From DSNY01 sp964539745 (GTDB lineage: Bacteria > Pseudomonadota > Gammaproteobacteria > Burkholderiales > Burkholderiaceae_F), in the NCBI GenBank assembly GCA_964539745.1, contig CAZIJU010000010.1:1-62575 (forward strand): a DNA stretch of 62,575 bases, given 5' to 3'. Positions 51,315-61,866 of the stretch are shown in pieces. Below the pieces are notes generated by a model that did not search any database, was not told the origin of the DNA, and saw only the letters and a list, made by a program, of their open reading frames with translations. Numbering within the stretch: position 1 is the stretch's first letter; the number at the start of each line of letters is the position of its first letter. The position numbers and the translations under genes are program-made.

Positions 51315-52634
51315 TCAGGCGCGCCGCGGCTGGCCGATCAGCGATTCCGAGTCGAACTGCCGCTGGTTGTAGCGGTGGCGCAGGATCACGACGAACATCG
51401 TGCCGGCGACGAACAGGCCGAACAGTACGATGATCGTCGTGATCGCGAGGTTCAGCCAGATCAGGAGGGCGTAGACCGACAGCATCACGAGGATGCTGAG
51501 GTTCTCGTTGAAATTCTGCACGGCGATCGAATGCCCCGCCGACAACAGCACGTAGCCGCGGTGCTGCAGCAGCGCGTTCATCGGCACGACGAAATACCCG
51601 GCCAGCGCGCCGACCGCGATCATCAGCGCCGACGCGAGCAGCGCGGCCCACGAGATCTTCAGCGCGCCGAGCGCGAGTCCGCCGGCAGGCAGCGCGCCGA
51701 AGTCGACGAAGGCCATCGTTGCGACCAGCAGCCCCATCGCCACGCCGACCGGCAGCACCGACAGCGAGCGCTTCAGCGAAACGCGCGCGGCCGCCCATAC
51801 CGAGCCGATCGCGATGCCGATCGCGACGACAGCCTGCATGATCGCGCCCTCCGACAGCGTCATGCCGAGCGCCTGCTCGCACCACTTCAGGATGATGAAC
51901 TGCAGCGTTGCGCCGGCGCCCCAGAACAGCGTTGTGACCGCCAGCGAAATCTGACCGAGCTTGTCGCGCCACAGCGTGCCGACGCAATGGCCGAAGTCGG
52001 CGAGCAACCGCAGTACTGCGCGCTCCTGCCGCGGATAGCGTGCGCCGGTGTCCGGGATCCACAGGTTGATCGCCGCGGCAATCGCGTAGATGCAGGCGAT
52101 CACCGCGATCGCCGCCTCACCGGGGCGGTCGACGCCGGTGTTGACGAACGGCAGATCGATCGAGAGCAGCGCGGCGGCGACCTTCGGCGAAACGAGCACG
52201 CCGCCGACGACGAAGCCCAGGATGATCGAGGCGACCGTCAACCCCTCGATCCAGCCGTTGGCGACGACGAGCTTCTCGGGTGGCAGCAATTCAGTCAGGA
52301 TGCCGTACTTGGCCGGCGAGTACGCGGCGGCGCCGAGCCCGACCACCGCGTACGCGAGCAGCGGATGAACGCCGAAGAACATCAGCAGACAGCCGCCGAT
52401 CTTGATCGAGTTCGTGATGAACATCACGCGGCCCTTGGGCATCGAATCGGCAAACGCGCCGACGAAGGCCGCGAGTGCCACGTACGACACGAAGAAGAAC
52501 AGCTTCAGCATCGGCGTCATCCACTCGGGCGCGTGGATGTCGCGAAGCAACGCGATTGCGGCGATCAAAAGGGCGTTGTCGGCCAGCGACGAGAAGAACT
52601 GCGCGGCCATGATCGTGTAGAAGCCGCGGTTCAT
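51315..52634 (-). CDS. lplT: Lysophospholipid transporter LplT
   Basis: 439-aa MFS protein with about 12 helices. The N-terminus FYTIMAAQFFSSLADNALLIAAIALL and the later ILTELLPPEKLVVANGWIEGLTVASIILG segment are typical of LplT, which flips 2-acyl-glycerophospholipids inward. No fused Aas acyltransferase is present; Aas must be elsewhere or absent. Convergent with udg and divergent from alr. Confidence 0.92.
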   Translation of the reverse strand: MNRGFYTIMAAQFFSSLADNALLIAAIALLRDIHAPEWMTPMLKLFFFVSYVALAAFVGAFADSMPKGRVMFITNSIKIGGCLLMFFGVHPLLAYAVVGLGAAAYSPAKYGILTELLPPEKLVVANGWIEGLTVASIILGFVVGGVLVSPKVAAALLSIDLPFVNTGVDRPGEAAIAVIACIYAIAAAINLWIPDTGARYPRQERAVLRLLADFGHCVGTLWRDKLGQISLAVTTLFWGAGATLQFIILKWCEQALGMTLSEGAIMQAVVAIGIAIGSVWAAARVSLKRSLSVLPVGVAMGLLVATMAFVDFGALPAGGLALGALKISWAALLASALMIAVGALAGYFVVPMNALLQHRGYVLLSAGHSIAVQNFNENLSILVMLSVYALLIWLNLAITTIIVLFGLFVAGTMFVVILRHRYNQRQFDSESLIGQPRRA

Positions 52635-52774
52635 CGCTGGTCGTCGGCAGGCATCGGTGCGCTGGGCACGGTCGTCGAGGTGGCGTCTTATAGCACGCAG
52701 CTTGAGAGGCCAGCGCGCGATAAAGCAAGGACACGGCGTTTATCCTTGCGTGCGGCACGCCTTGCAGACGACCG

Positions 52775-53860
52775 ATGCCCCGACCGATCCTCGCAACGAT
52801 CGACCTCGCCGCGATGCGGCACAACCTCGCGCAGGCGCGTGCGCGCGCCGGCCGTCGCAAGGTCTGGGCCGTCGTGAAGGCGAACGCGTACGGGCACGGC
52901 ATCGAGCGCGCGGTGCGCGCATTCGAGGACGCCGACGGGCTCGGTCTGCTCGATCTGGCCGAGGCGCAGCGAGCCCGCGATGCCGGCTGGCGCAAGCCGA
53001 TCCTGCTGCTCGAGGGTTTCTTCGAACCGACCGATCTCGCGGTGGTCGATCGGCTGCGGCTGACCGTCGTCGTCCATGGCTTCGAGCAGATCGAGATGCT
53101 CGAGCGGTATCGGCCGCCGCAACCGATCGACGTCTACCTGAAACTGAACACCGGGATGAACCGGTTGGGGTTCGCCGCCGCCGATGCGCAGCGCGCCCTG
53201 ACGCGGCTCGAAGCGCTGCCGCACGTGCGCGTGGTTTCGCTGATGACGCATTTCGCCAACGCCGAGCGCGATGACGCGCGGCTGGGCCGCGCTGCACCGG
53301 GCGAGCAACTGCGCGCGTTCGAAGCCGTGGCGCGGCGCTGGCGCGGCGAGCGCTGCTTCGCCAACTCGGCCGCGCTGTTTCTGCAGCCGTCGATCGGCGG
53401 CGACGCGGTGCGGCCCGGCATCGCCCTCTATGGCGCCACGCCCGACCCGACGGTCAGCGCGGCGAGCCTGGGCCTGCGTGCGGCGATGACGCTGCGCGCG
53501 CGGCTGATCGGCGTCCAGCAGCTCGAAGCGGGCGACGCGGTCGGCTACGGCTCGCACTTCGTCGCGAAGCAGTCGATGCGCATCGGCGTGGTCGCCTGCG
53601 GCTACGCCGACGGCTACCCGCGCCATGCACCGAATGCGACCCCGGTGGCGGTCGACGGCGTGCGCACGGGCACGGTCGGCCGCGTGTCGATGGACATGCT
53701 GTGCGTCGATCTGAGCGGCGTGCCTGCCGCGCGTGTCGGCTCCGAGGTCGAGCTGTGGGGCGGGCAGGTGCCGATCGACGAGGTCGCGGCCGCCGCCGGA
53801 ACGGTCGGCTATCAGTTGATGTGCGCGCTGGCGCAGCGCGTGCCGGTCGTCGAGGTCTGA
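52775..53860 (+). CDS. alr: Alanine racemase
   Basis: 361-aa PLP enzyme making D-alanine for peptidoglycan. PLP-Lys motif VVKANAYGHGIE near residue 33; HGFEQIEML; KLNTGMNRLGF near 125; GYGSHFVAKQSMRIGVVACGYADGYPR with the catalytic Tyr region near 250. Followed two bases later by radA. Confidence 0.95.
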   Translation: MPRPILATIDLAAMRHNLAQARARAGRRKVWAVVKANAYGHGIERAVRAFEDADGLGLLDLAEAQRARDAGWRKPILLLEGFFEPTDLAVVDRLRLTVVVHGFEQIEMLERYRPPQPIDVYLKLNTGMNRLGFAAADAQRALTRLEALPHVRVVSLMTHFANAERDDARLGRAAPGEQLRAFEAVARRWRGERCFANSAALFLQPSIGGDAVRPGIALYGATPDPTVSAASLGLRAAMTLRARLIGVQQLEAGDAVGYGSHFVAKQSMRIGVVACGYADGYPRHAPNATPVAVDGVRTGTVGRVSMDMLCVDLSGVPAARVGSEVELWGGQVPIDEVAAAAGTVGYQLMCALAQRVPVVEV

Positions 53861-53861
53861 C

Positions 53862-55217
53862 GTGGCGCGCGCGAAGACGCAGTACGTCTGTTCCGAGTGC
53901 GGCGGCACGTCCGCCAAGTGGCAAGGGCAGTGTCCGGCCTGCGGCGCCTGGAACACGCTGGCGGAAACGCGCGTGGAGGCGGCACCGGCGAACCGCTATG
54001 CGGGCTTGGCGCCCAGCGCAGCGGTGCAGACGCTCGGTTCGGTGCACGCGCGCGAACTGCCGCGCGCATCGACCGGCATCGAGGAATTCGACCGCGTGCT
54101 CGGCGGCGGACTGGTCGCCGGCGGCGTCGTTCTGATCGGCGGCGATCCGGGCATCGGCAAGTCGACGTTGCTGCTGCAGGCGCTCGCCGCGATGGCGCGC
54201 AGCCGGCGCGTGCTGTACGTGTCCGGGGAGGAGTCGGCGGCGCAAGTCGCGCTGCGCGCGCGCCGGCTCGCCATCGAAGGGCACGACGTGCGGCTGCTCG
54301 CCGAGATCGGGCTCGAGCGAATCGCCGCGACGCTCGCTGAGGAGAAGCCGGACGTGGCGGTGATCGATTCGATCCAGACGCTGTACTGCAACGAGCTGCA
54401 GTCGGCACCGGGCTCGGTCGCGCAGGTGCGCGAATGCGCTGCGCAGCTGACGCGGCTCGCCAAGCAGTCGGGTATCGCGATCGTGCTGGTCGGCCACGTG
54501 ACGAAGGAGGGCGCGATCGCCGGCCCGCGCGTTCTCGAGCACATGGTCGACACGGTGCTGTACTTCGAAGGCGACACGCACTCGTCGTTCAGGCTGATCC
54601 GCGCGATCAAGAACCGCTACGGGGCGGTCAACGAGCTGGGCGTGTTCGCGATGACCGACCGCGGGCTGCGCGGCGTGTCGAACCCGTCGGCGCTCTTTCT
54701 CTCGCAGCACGACGCCGCGGTGCCCGGCTCCTGCGTGCTGGTCACGCAGGAAGGCACGCGGCCACTGCTGGTCGAGATTCAGGCGCTCGTCGACACCGCG
54801 CACGTGCCGAATCCCCGCCGGCTGTCGGTCGGACTCGACCCGCAGCGGCTCGCGCTGCTGCTGGCGGTGCTGCACCGGCACGCGGGGGTGGCGACCTTCG
54901 ACCAGGACGTCTTCGTCAACGCCGTGGGTGGCGTACGGATCCAGGAGCCTGCCGCCGATCTCGCGGTGCTGGCGGCGATCGTCTCGTCGACGCGCAACAG
55001 GCCGCTGCCGCGCGGACTCGTCGCGTTCGGCGAAGTCGGGCTCGCCGGTGAGATCCGCCCCGCCCCGCGCGGACAGGAGCGGCTGCGCGAGGCCGCCAAG
55101 CTCGGCTTTTCGACCGCGCTGATCCCGAAGGCGAACGCGCCGAAGCAACCGATCGAAGGACTGGAGATCGTCGCCGTCGATCGGCTCGAACACGCGCTGG
55201 CGCGGCTGCGCGCGTAA
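53862..55217 (+). CDS. radA: DNA repair protein RadA
   Basis: 451-aa RecA-like branch-migration helicase. N-terminal C4 zinc finger CSECGGTSAKWQGQCPACG, Walker A GGDPGIGKSTLLLQ near residue 95, the RadA-specific KNRYGAVNELGVF motif near 252, and a C-terminal Lon-like domain (LPRGLVAFGEVGLAGEIRP). GTG start two bases after alr. Convergent with hpnE. Confidence 0.95.
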   Translation: MARAKTQYVCSECGGTSAKWQGQCPACGAWNTLAETRVEAAPANRYAGLAPSAAVQTLGSVHARELPRASTGIEEFDRVLGGGLVAGGVVLIGGDPGIGKSTLLLQALAAMARSRRVLYVSGEESAAQVALRARRLAIEGHDVRLLAEIGLERIAATLAEEKPDVAVIDSIQTLYCNELQSAPGSVAQVRECAAQLTRLAKQSGIAIVLVGHVTKEGAIAGPRVLEHMVDTVLYFEGDTHSSFRLIRAIKNRYGAVNELGVFAMTDRGLRGVSNPSALFLSQHDAAVPGSCVLVTQEGTRPLLVEIQALVDTAHVPNPRRLSVGLDPQRLALLLAVLHRHAGVATFDQDVFVNAVGGVRIQEPAADLAVLAAIVSSTRNRPLPRGLVAFGEVGLAGEIRPAPRGQERLREAAKLGFSTALIPKANAPKQPIEGLEIVAVDRLEHALARLRA

Positions 55218-55223
55218 TCGACC

Positions 55224-56564
55224 TCACTGCGCGGCGCGCGGCAAAAGGCCAAAGTCGGCGATCACGGCATCGGCCGCGGCGAGTCCGGCGCGAACGGAGC
55301 CTTCGAGCGTCGACGGGTAGGGACTCGCGGCGGCGTCGCCTGCGAGATACAGGCCTGGCGCGGAAAGCCGCGCCGGCGGCCGCTGCAGCCCCGGCGCCGG
55401 AACGATCGTCGCGTGTTTTTCGATCAGCATCGTCGCCGCGAGTGGCGCCGGCAGGCCGAAGTCCGCGCTCAATTGCCGACCGACCGCGGCAATGACGGCA
55501 TCGCGATCACGGTCCAGATGCGGACCCGCGGCGCTGATGACCACGGCGAGCACGCCTGCGCAGTGATCGTCGAGGGCGCCGCGATCGAAAACCCACTGCC
55601 CGTAGCGATCGGCCGTCGCCTCCTCGCGCAGCGCATAGACCGGGTGGGGCAGGCGCACCCGCTCCCCGTAGCGCAGATAGACCGTCGCGATCGGCGCCGT
55701 TTCGATCGCGCGCAGCACGGCGACCGCCCCGGCGTCAGCGCCCTCGATCGGCTCGAGCAGGTCCGCGGCGCGCGCCGGCGGCAGGGCCAGCACGACCGCG
55801 TCGGCGGCGAGCGGCTCGTCGCGCGTTTCGACCGACCAACTGTGCCGTGCGCGTGGGCGCAGTCCGACGACGGTCGTGCGTAGGCGCACCGTAGCAATGA
55901 CGCGCAACGCATCGATTGCCGCGTCGGGCAGCAGCCCCGACAGATCGCCGCGTGGCAGCAGCAGGTCGCTCGCAGCCGCGTCGGCGCCGAGCGAATCGCG
56001 CAGCACCGCGAGAAAAACGGCGGCCGACGCCTGCTGCAGCCGCACGTTCAACGCGGCCATGCACAATGGCTGCCAGATCCGTTCGACCAGCCGATCGGGA
56101 TGGCCGCGGAACAGTTCGATCGCCGCTCGATCCGGCGCGACCCGCCAGCGCGTGCGTCGCAACGACGCCACCCGAGCTGCGAGCGCCATCCGTTCGCCGA
56201 GCGCGAGTCCGCGCGCGCCGGCGAGCGCGGCCGCCAGGTGCAGCGGCGCCGGTGCGCGTGCGGCCTGCAGCAGGAAGCCGTCCGGGTAACGCAGCACGAA
56301 CGGCATGCGCATGAAGGCGCGTCGCGGATCGACGCCGACGCGTCGCAGCAGCCGCAGCGTCTCCGTGCACGCGCCGATCAGCAGATGCTGGCCGTTGTCG
56401 AGCGCGTAACGTCGATCGCCGAGCGCGAGGTCGACGCGCCGCGCGCGACCGCCCGGGGCAGGGGCGGCGTCGACCAGCGTGACCTCCGCGCCGGCGTCGG
56501 CCAGGGCGAGCGCCGCGGCAATCCCCGACCAGCCCGCGCCGACGACGATCGCGCGCGCGGTCAC
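55224..56564 (-). CDS. hpnE: Hydroxysqualene dehydroxylase HpnE
   Basis: 446-aa FAD amine-oxidase-like enzyme that reduces hydroxysqualene to squalene. N-terminal FAD motif AIVVGAGWSGIAAALALADAG, VDAAPAPGGRARR, LDNGQHLLIGACTETLRLLRR (an HpnE trait), and C-terminal LSAPGLYLAGDAAASPYPSTLEGSVRAG. GTG start overlaps the hpnD stop (GTGA). Last gene of a three-gene hpnC-D-E run. Confidence 0.92.
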   Translation of the reverse strand: MTARAIVVGAGWSGIAAALALADAGAEVTLVDAAPAPGGRARRVDLALGDRRYALDNGQHLLIGACTETLRLLRRVGVDPRRAFMRMPFVLRYPDGFLLQAARAPAPLHLAAALAGARGLALGERMALAARVASLRRTRWRVAPDRAAIELFRGHPDRLVERIWQPLCMAALNVRLQQASAAVFLAVLRDSLGADAAASDLLLPRGDLSGLLPDAAIDALRVIATVRLRTTVVGLRPRARHSWSVETRDEPLAADAVVLALPPARAADLLEPIEGADAGAVAVLRAIETAPIATVYLRYGERVRLPHPVYALREEATADRYGQWVFDRGALDDHCAGVLAVVISAAGPHLDRDRDAVIAAVGRQLSADFGLPAPLAATMLIEKHATIVPAPGLQRPPARLSAPGLYLAGDAAASPYPSTLEGSVRAGLAAADAVIADFGLLPRAAQ

Positions 56565-57412
56565 GGGCCCTGCCGAGCGGGCGGCAGCGTCCAGGTCCGC
56601 CAGGCGATCCACAGCTTGCGCAAAGGGGTCAGCGCGATGCGCTGATGCAGCACGCGGAAGCGGTCGCGCTCGATTTCGTCGAGCAGGGTTGCGTAGATCG
56701 CCCCCATGATCAGTCCCGGACGCTGCGCCCGGCGTTCCTCGGGTGCGAGCGTGGCGAGCGCGGCGCGGTAGATCCCCCGCGCGCGCTCCGCCTCGAAGCG
56801 CATCAGCGGCTCGAACCCTTCCGTGTAGCGGCGCGCGAGCAGATCCGCCGCGCTCACGCCGAAGCGCTGCAAGTCCTCCAACGGCAGGTAGATGCGTCCT
56901 CGCCGCGCGTCCTCGCCGACGTCGCGGACGATGTTGATCAACTGCAGCGCGAGTCCGAGCTGGCGGGCATATTCGTAGGTCGACGGCCGTGTGGCGCCAA
57001 AGACACCCGCGGCGAGTTCGCCGACCACGCCGGCGACCAGATGGCAGTAGCGCTGCAGCCCGGCGAAATCGAGGTAGCGCGTATTCCGCAGGTCCATCTG
57101 CACGCCTTCGAGCACCTGCAGCAGCCGCTCGCGCTTCAGGTCGAACGCCGCCAGGTGCGGCGCCAGCGCGCGCGTGACCGGGTGTCCGGGACGGCCGGCG
57201 TATAGCGCCTCGATCTCGCCGGCCCACCAGGCGAGCTTGGCCTGCGCCACGGCGGGGTCGCTCGCTTCGTCGACGGCGTCGTCGATCTCGCGGCAGTACG
57301 CGTACAGCGCGGTGATTGCGCGGCGGCGCTCGGGCGGCAGGAACAGGAAGCTGTAATAGAAGCTCGAGCCGCTGGCGGCCGCCTTCTGCTGGCAGTATTC
57401 GTCGGGCGTCAT
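56561..57412 (-). CDS. hpnD: Presqualene diphosphate synthase HpnD
   Basis: 283-aa head-to-head prenyl synthase. First Asp-rich motif YCREIDDAVDEASD near residue 42; second motif INIVRDVGEDARRGRIYLP near 160. These and the N-terminal MTPDEYCQQKAAASGSSFYY are typical of HpnD, which condenses two farnesyl diphosphates. It starts three bases after the hpnC stop. Confidence 0.93.
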   Translation of the reverse strand: MTPDEYCQQKAAASGSSFYYSFLFLPPERRRAITALYAYCREIDDAVDEASDPAVAQAKLAWWAGEIEALYAGRPGHPVTRALAPHLAAFDLKRERLLQVLEGVQMDLRNTRYLDFAGLQRYCHLVAGVVGELAAGVFGATRPSTYEYARQLGLALQLINIVRDVGEDARRGRIYLPLEDLQRFGVSAADLLARRYTEGFEPLMRFEAERARGIYRAALATLAPEERRAQRPGLIMGAIYATLLDEIERDRFRVLHQRIALTPLRKLWIAWRTWTLPPARQGP

Positions 57413-57415
57413 CGT

Positions 57416-58216
57416 CTACATGAAGCCGGCGCGCAGGGTCATCCACAGCCAGTCTGCCGCGCGCAGCACGGGGCGGCGGCGGAACACGTCTCCGGCGACA
57501 GCGTCGATTCGTTCCAGGATGCGCAGTCCGCCCTGAACGACGAGCCGCAGTTCGAAGCCGATCCGGCCGCCGAGCGCGCGGGCCAGTGGCGCGCCGGACT
57601 CTAGCATCGCTCGAGCGCGCGCCGTCTGTGCGGCCATCAGCGCGCTCCAGGCCGCGTCGACGTGTCCGGCGCCGATTGCCGCCTCGTCGACGCCGAAACG
57701 CTCGAGCTCGACGGCCGGCACGTAGATGCGGCCCTTCGCGAAGTCGAGCGCGACGTCCTGCCAGAAGTTCGTCAGTTGCAGCGCGGTGCAGACCGAATCC
57801 GAGTACGCCACGAGTACGGGGTCGCTGCGCCGGTACAGATTGAGCAGCAGACGCCCGATCGGATTGGCCGACCGCCGGCAGTAGTCCAGCAGCGACGCAT
57901 AGTCGGCGTAGCGTCGCACGGTGACGTCCTGCGCGAAGGCCGACAGCAGGTCGCGCAGCGGGGCGAGCGGCAGCGCGTGGCGGGCGATGGCGTCGGCGAG
58001 ATCGGGCCAGTCGTTGGCACGCCCCGCCTCGATCGCGTCGAGCTGCGCGGCCAGCTCCGCCAGCTTGGCAAGCCGCAGCGGCGGCGCATCGTCGCCTTCG
58101 TCGGCGATGTCGTCGGCGGTGCGCGCGAAGCGGTAGATGGCGCGCACTGCAGCACGCAGGTGCGCCGGCAGCAGCCACGATGCGACCGGGAAGTTCTCGT
58201 AATGGTCCACGCCCAC
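57416..58216 (-). CDS. hpnC: Hydroxysqualene synthase HpnC
   Basis: 266-aa homologue converting presqualene diphosphate to hydroxysqualene. HYENFPVASWLLPAHLR at the N-terminus is characteristic; Asp-rich motifs ARTADDIADEGDD and LTNFWQDVALDFAKGRIYVP. GTG at 58216 (or the GTG two codons later at 58210). No squalene-hopene cyclase gene is in the window, so the end product (hopanoid or other squalene use) is not shown here. Confidence 0.92.
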   Translation of the reverse strand: MGVDHYENFPVASWLLPAHLRAAVRAIYRFARTADDIADEGDDAPPLRLAKLAELAAQLDAIEAGRANDWPDLADAIARHALPLAPLRDLLSAFAQDVTVRRYADYASLLDYCRRSANPIGRLLLNLYRRSDPVLVAYSDSVCTALQLTNFWQDVALDFAKGRIYVPAVELERFGVDEAAIGAGHVDAAWSALMAAQTARARAMLESGAPLARALGGRIGFELRLVVQGGLRILERIDAVAGDVFRRRPVLRAADWLWMTLRAGFM

Positions 58217-58264
58217 GAAGCGAAGCTAGCACGCGCGCGCGCGAGCAAGCACGGTTGCTTCGAT

Positions 58265-58270
58265 TAGAAT
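58265..58270 (+). promoter_or_regulatory. Possible -10 element of tRNA-Leu
   Basis: TAGAAT (five of six -10 matches) lies 48 bp upstream of the tRNA. There is no good -35 at 17 bp. A small inverted repeat AAGCA-cggt-TGCTT just upstream (58247-58260) could be incidental. Confidence 0.3.
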
Positions 58271-58318
58271 TGGGCTCGAATCGGCGCGTCGACGATGCGC
58301 GACATGACCGAGGTCGTC

Positions 58319-58405
58319 GCGAAGGTGGCGAAATTGGTAGACGCACCAGGTTTAGGTCCTGACGCCCTCACCGGCGTGGGGGTTCGAGTCCCCCCCTTCG
58401 CACCA
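58319..58405 (+). tRNA. tRNA-Leu (anticodon UAG)
   Basis: 87-nt class II tRNA: acceptor GCGAAGG pairs with CCTTCGC and CCA is encoded. The D-arm contains GGCGAAATTGGTAGAC. The anticodon loop TTTAGGT gives TAG at 58353-58355. The long variable arm is CGCC-ctcacc-GGCG, and the T-arm is GGGGG-TTCGAGT-CCCCC. The first anticodon-stem pair is C-A rather than a Watson-Crick pair. It lies just upstream of tig, as in many Burkholderiales. Confidence 0.97.
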
Positions 58406-58457
58406 GGAACTCGATGAGCCGGCCGGCACGCGCGGCCGCAAGGATCCCAGACAGAAC

Positions 58458-59762
58458 ATGCAACAGAACATCGAAACGCTCGGCGCGTTGGAGCGGCGGG
58501 TCAATCTGACCGTGCCTGCGGCGGAGATCGAAAAGGAAGTCTCGGCGCGTTTGAACAGGTTGTCGCGCACGGTGCGCATGCCGGGCTTCCGCCCCGGCAA
58601 GGTGCCGCTGAAGATGATCGCGGCCTCGTACGGCGCGCAGGTCCAGGCCGAGGTGCTGAACGACAAGATCGGCCAGGCTTTCAGCGCGATCGTCAGCGCG
58701 AGCAAGCTACGCGTCGCGGGACCGCCGCGAGTCGAGCCGAAGGCCGATGCCCAGAGCGGCGACGTTGCATTCTCCGCGACCTTCGAGGTCTATCCGGAGA
58801 TCGCGATCGGCGACCTGTCCGCGGTCGAAGTGCAGCGCGCGGTGTGCCCCGTCGGCGACGCCGAAATCGACGAGACGATCGCCATCATGCGCAAGCAGCG
58901 CGCCACGTACGAGGGGGTCGAACGCGGCGCGGAGGACGGCGATCGCGTGATCGTCGACTATCGCGGCTCGCTCGACGGCACGCCGTTCGAGGGCGGAAGC
59001 GCGACCCATTTCACGTTCACGCTCGGCGAGGGCCGCATGCTGCCGGAGTTCGAGGCGGCGGTGCGCGGGATGAAAGCGGGCGAATCGAAGACCTTTCCGC
59101 TGACGTTCCCGGCCGACTATCGCGCCCCGGATCTAGCCGGAAAGACGGCACAGTTCGAAGTCACCGTCCGCAAGGTCGAGGCGCCGAAGCTGCCGGCGGT
59201 CGACGCGGAATTTGCGAAGTCGCTCGGCGTGGCCGACGGCGACCTGGCGAAGATGCGCGAAGAGATCCGCGCCAATCTGGAGCGCGAGGTCGGCGTAAGG
59301 CTGCGGAACCGAACCCGGGAAAGCGTGATGAACGCGCTGCTCGCGTCGACCTCGTTCGAAGTGCCGAAGACGCTGGTGCACGAGGAGCAGCGAAGGCTCG
59401 CCGAAATGGCGCGCGCCGACCTCGCCGCGCGCGGCGCGCAGATGAAGGACGCGCCGCTGCCGCTCGAGCTTTTTGCGGCGCAGGCCGAACGGCGCGTGCG
59501 ACTGGGGCTGCTGCTCGCAGAACTGGTGCGCAAAGAGAACCTGCAGGCGCGTCAGGATCAGATTCGCAAGGCGATCGAGGAGATCGCGCAGAGCTACGAG
59601 CGACCGGCCGAGGTGATCCAGTGGTACCTGGGCAGCCGCGAGCGCATCGCTGAAATCGAAGGCGTCGTGCTCGAGGACAATGTCGTGCAGTGGGTGCTGC
59701 AGCGGGCCAAGGTCGTCGACACGCCGGTGGCCTTCAGCGAACTGATAGGCCGCGGCAACTGA
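58458..59762 (+). CDS. tig: Trigger factor
   Basis: 434-aa ribosome-bound chaperone. The N-terminal ribosome-binding domain has FRPGKVPLKMI (the GFRxGxxP loop) near residue 45. The central FKBP-type domain (DGDRVIVDYRGSLDGTPFEGG ... KTFPLTFPADY) spans about 155-240, followed by the helical C-terminal arms. Family length. First gene of tig-clpP-clpX-lon. Confidence 0.96.
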   Translation: MQQNIETLGALERRVNLTVPAAEIEKEVSARLNRLSRTVRMPGFRPGKVPLKMIAASYGAQVQAEVLNDKIGQAFSAIVSASKLRVAGPPRVEPKADAQSGDVAFSATFEVYPEIAIGDLSAVEVQRAVCPVGDAEIDETIAIMRKQRATYEGVERGAEDGDRVIVDYRGSLDGTPFEGGSATHFTFTLGEGRMLPEFEAAVRGMKAGESKTFPLTFPADYRAPDLAGKTAQFEVTVRKVEAPKLPAVDAEFAKSLGVADGDLAKMREEIRANLEREVGVRLRNRTRESVMNALLASTSFEVPKTLVHEEQRRLAEMARADLAARGAQMKDAPLPLELFAAQAERRVRLGLLLAELVRKENLQARQDQIRKAIEEIAQSYERPAEVIQWYLGSRERIAEIEGVVLEDNVVQWVLQRAKVVDTPVAFSELIGRGN

Positions 59763-59785
59763 GCATGGGCAGTGGAGAAGCGTCA

Positions 59786-60421
59786 ATGAACGGTGACACG
59801 CATAGCGGAAGGCAGGATCCGATGGGGCTCGGCATGGTGCCGATCGTCATCGAGCAGAGCGGACGCGGCGAACGCGCTTACGACATCTACTCGCGGCTGC
59901 TGCGCGATCGCGTGGTCTTCCTGGTCGGTCCGGTCAACGAGCAGACGGCAAACCTGGTCGTCGCGCAGATGTTGTTCCTCGAAAGCGAGAACCCGGACAA
60001 GGACATCGCGCTGTACATCAACTCGCCGGGCGGATCGGTGTACGCAGGAATGGCGATCTACGACACGATGCAGTTCATCAAGCCTGACGTGTCGACGATC
60101 TGCGTCGGCATGGCTGCGAGCATGGGCGCGTTCCTGCTCGCGGCCGGCGCGAAGGGCAAGCGCTTCGCGCTGCCGAACTCGCGCATCATGATCCACCAGC
60201 CGTCGGGCGGGTCGCAGGGGCAGGCCTCCGACATCGAGATCCAGGCGCGCGAGATCCTGTACCTGCGCGACCGCATCAACAAGATCCTCGCCGAGCGGAC
60301 CGGACAGACCGTCGAGAAGATCCGGGCCGACAGCGACCGCGACAACTTCATGTCGGCGGAGGATGCAGTAAGCTACGGGCTGATCGACAAGATCTTCGTC
60401 AAGCGCGGCGAGACGAACTGA
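59786..60421 (+). CDS. clpP: ATP-dependent Clp protease proteolytic subunit
   Basis: 211-aa serine protease. Catalytic Ser in GMAASMGAFLLAAG, His in NSRIMIHQPSGG, Asp in SDRDNFMSAEDA. I prefer ATG 59786 because GTGGAG sits at the right distance and the length matches E. coli ClpP; ATG 59765 would add seven residues. It forms the chamber served by ClpX downstream. Confidence 0.96.
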   Translation: MNGDTHSGRQDPMGLGMVPIVIEQSGRGERAYDIYSRLLRDRVVFLVGPVNEQTANLVVAQMLFLESENPDKDIALYINSPGGSVYAGMAIYDTMQFIKPDVSTICVGMAASMGAFLLAAGAKGKRFALPNSRIMIHQPSGGSQGQASDIEIQAREILYLRDRINKILAERTGQTVEKIRADSDRDNFMSAEDAVSYGLIDKIFVKRGETN

Positions 60422-60455
60422 ACTTCGCGTGGCCGCATCGCATAGGCACGAACGC

Positions 60456-61721
<1,266 letters not shown>

Positions 61722-61809
61722 GCCGCCCCCCGGCGTTGTTCGGGGAACGCGCGCCGCGGGCGACACTCCAACGTGCTAGATTCCGCGACGCTGGCGCACG
61801 CAAGCGGTA

Positions 61810-61836
61810 CTTGAGTTCCGCTTGGCGCGCCCGCAT
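61810..61836 (+). promoter_or_regulatory. Heat-shock (sigma-32)-like promoter upstream of lon
   Basis: CTTGAG (61810-61815) and CCGCAT (61831-61836) match the sigma-32 consensus CTTGAA / CCCCAT at five of six positions each, with a 15-bp spacer. The predicted transcript would start about 20-25 nt before the lon ATG. lon is a heat-shock gene in many proteobacteria, which fits. Confidence 0.45.
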
Positions 61837-61866
61837 TTGTCGGTTCATTCCGACCTAGGACTCCAG

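Noticed and set aside
55224..58346. 1040-codon frame suggesting an HpnE fusion
   Set aside because: Upstream of GTG 56564 it runs out of frame through hpnD and hpnC, which have their own complete frames.
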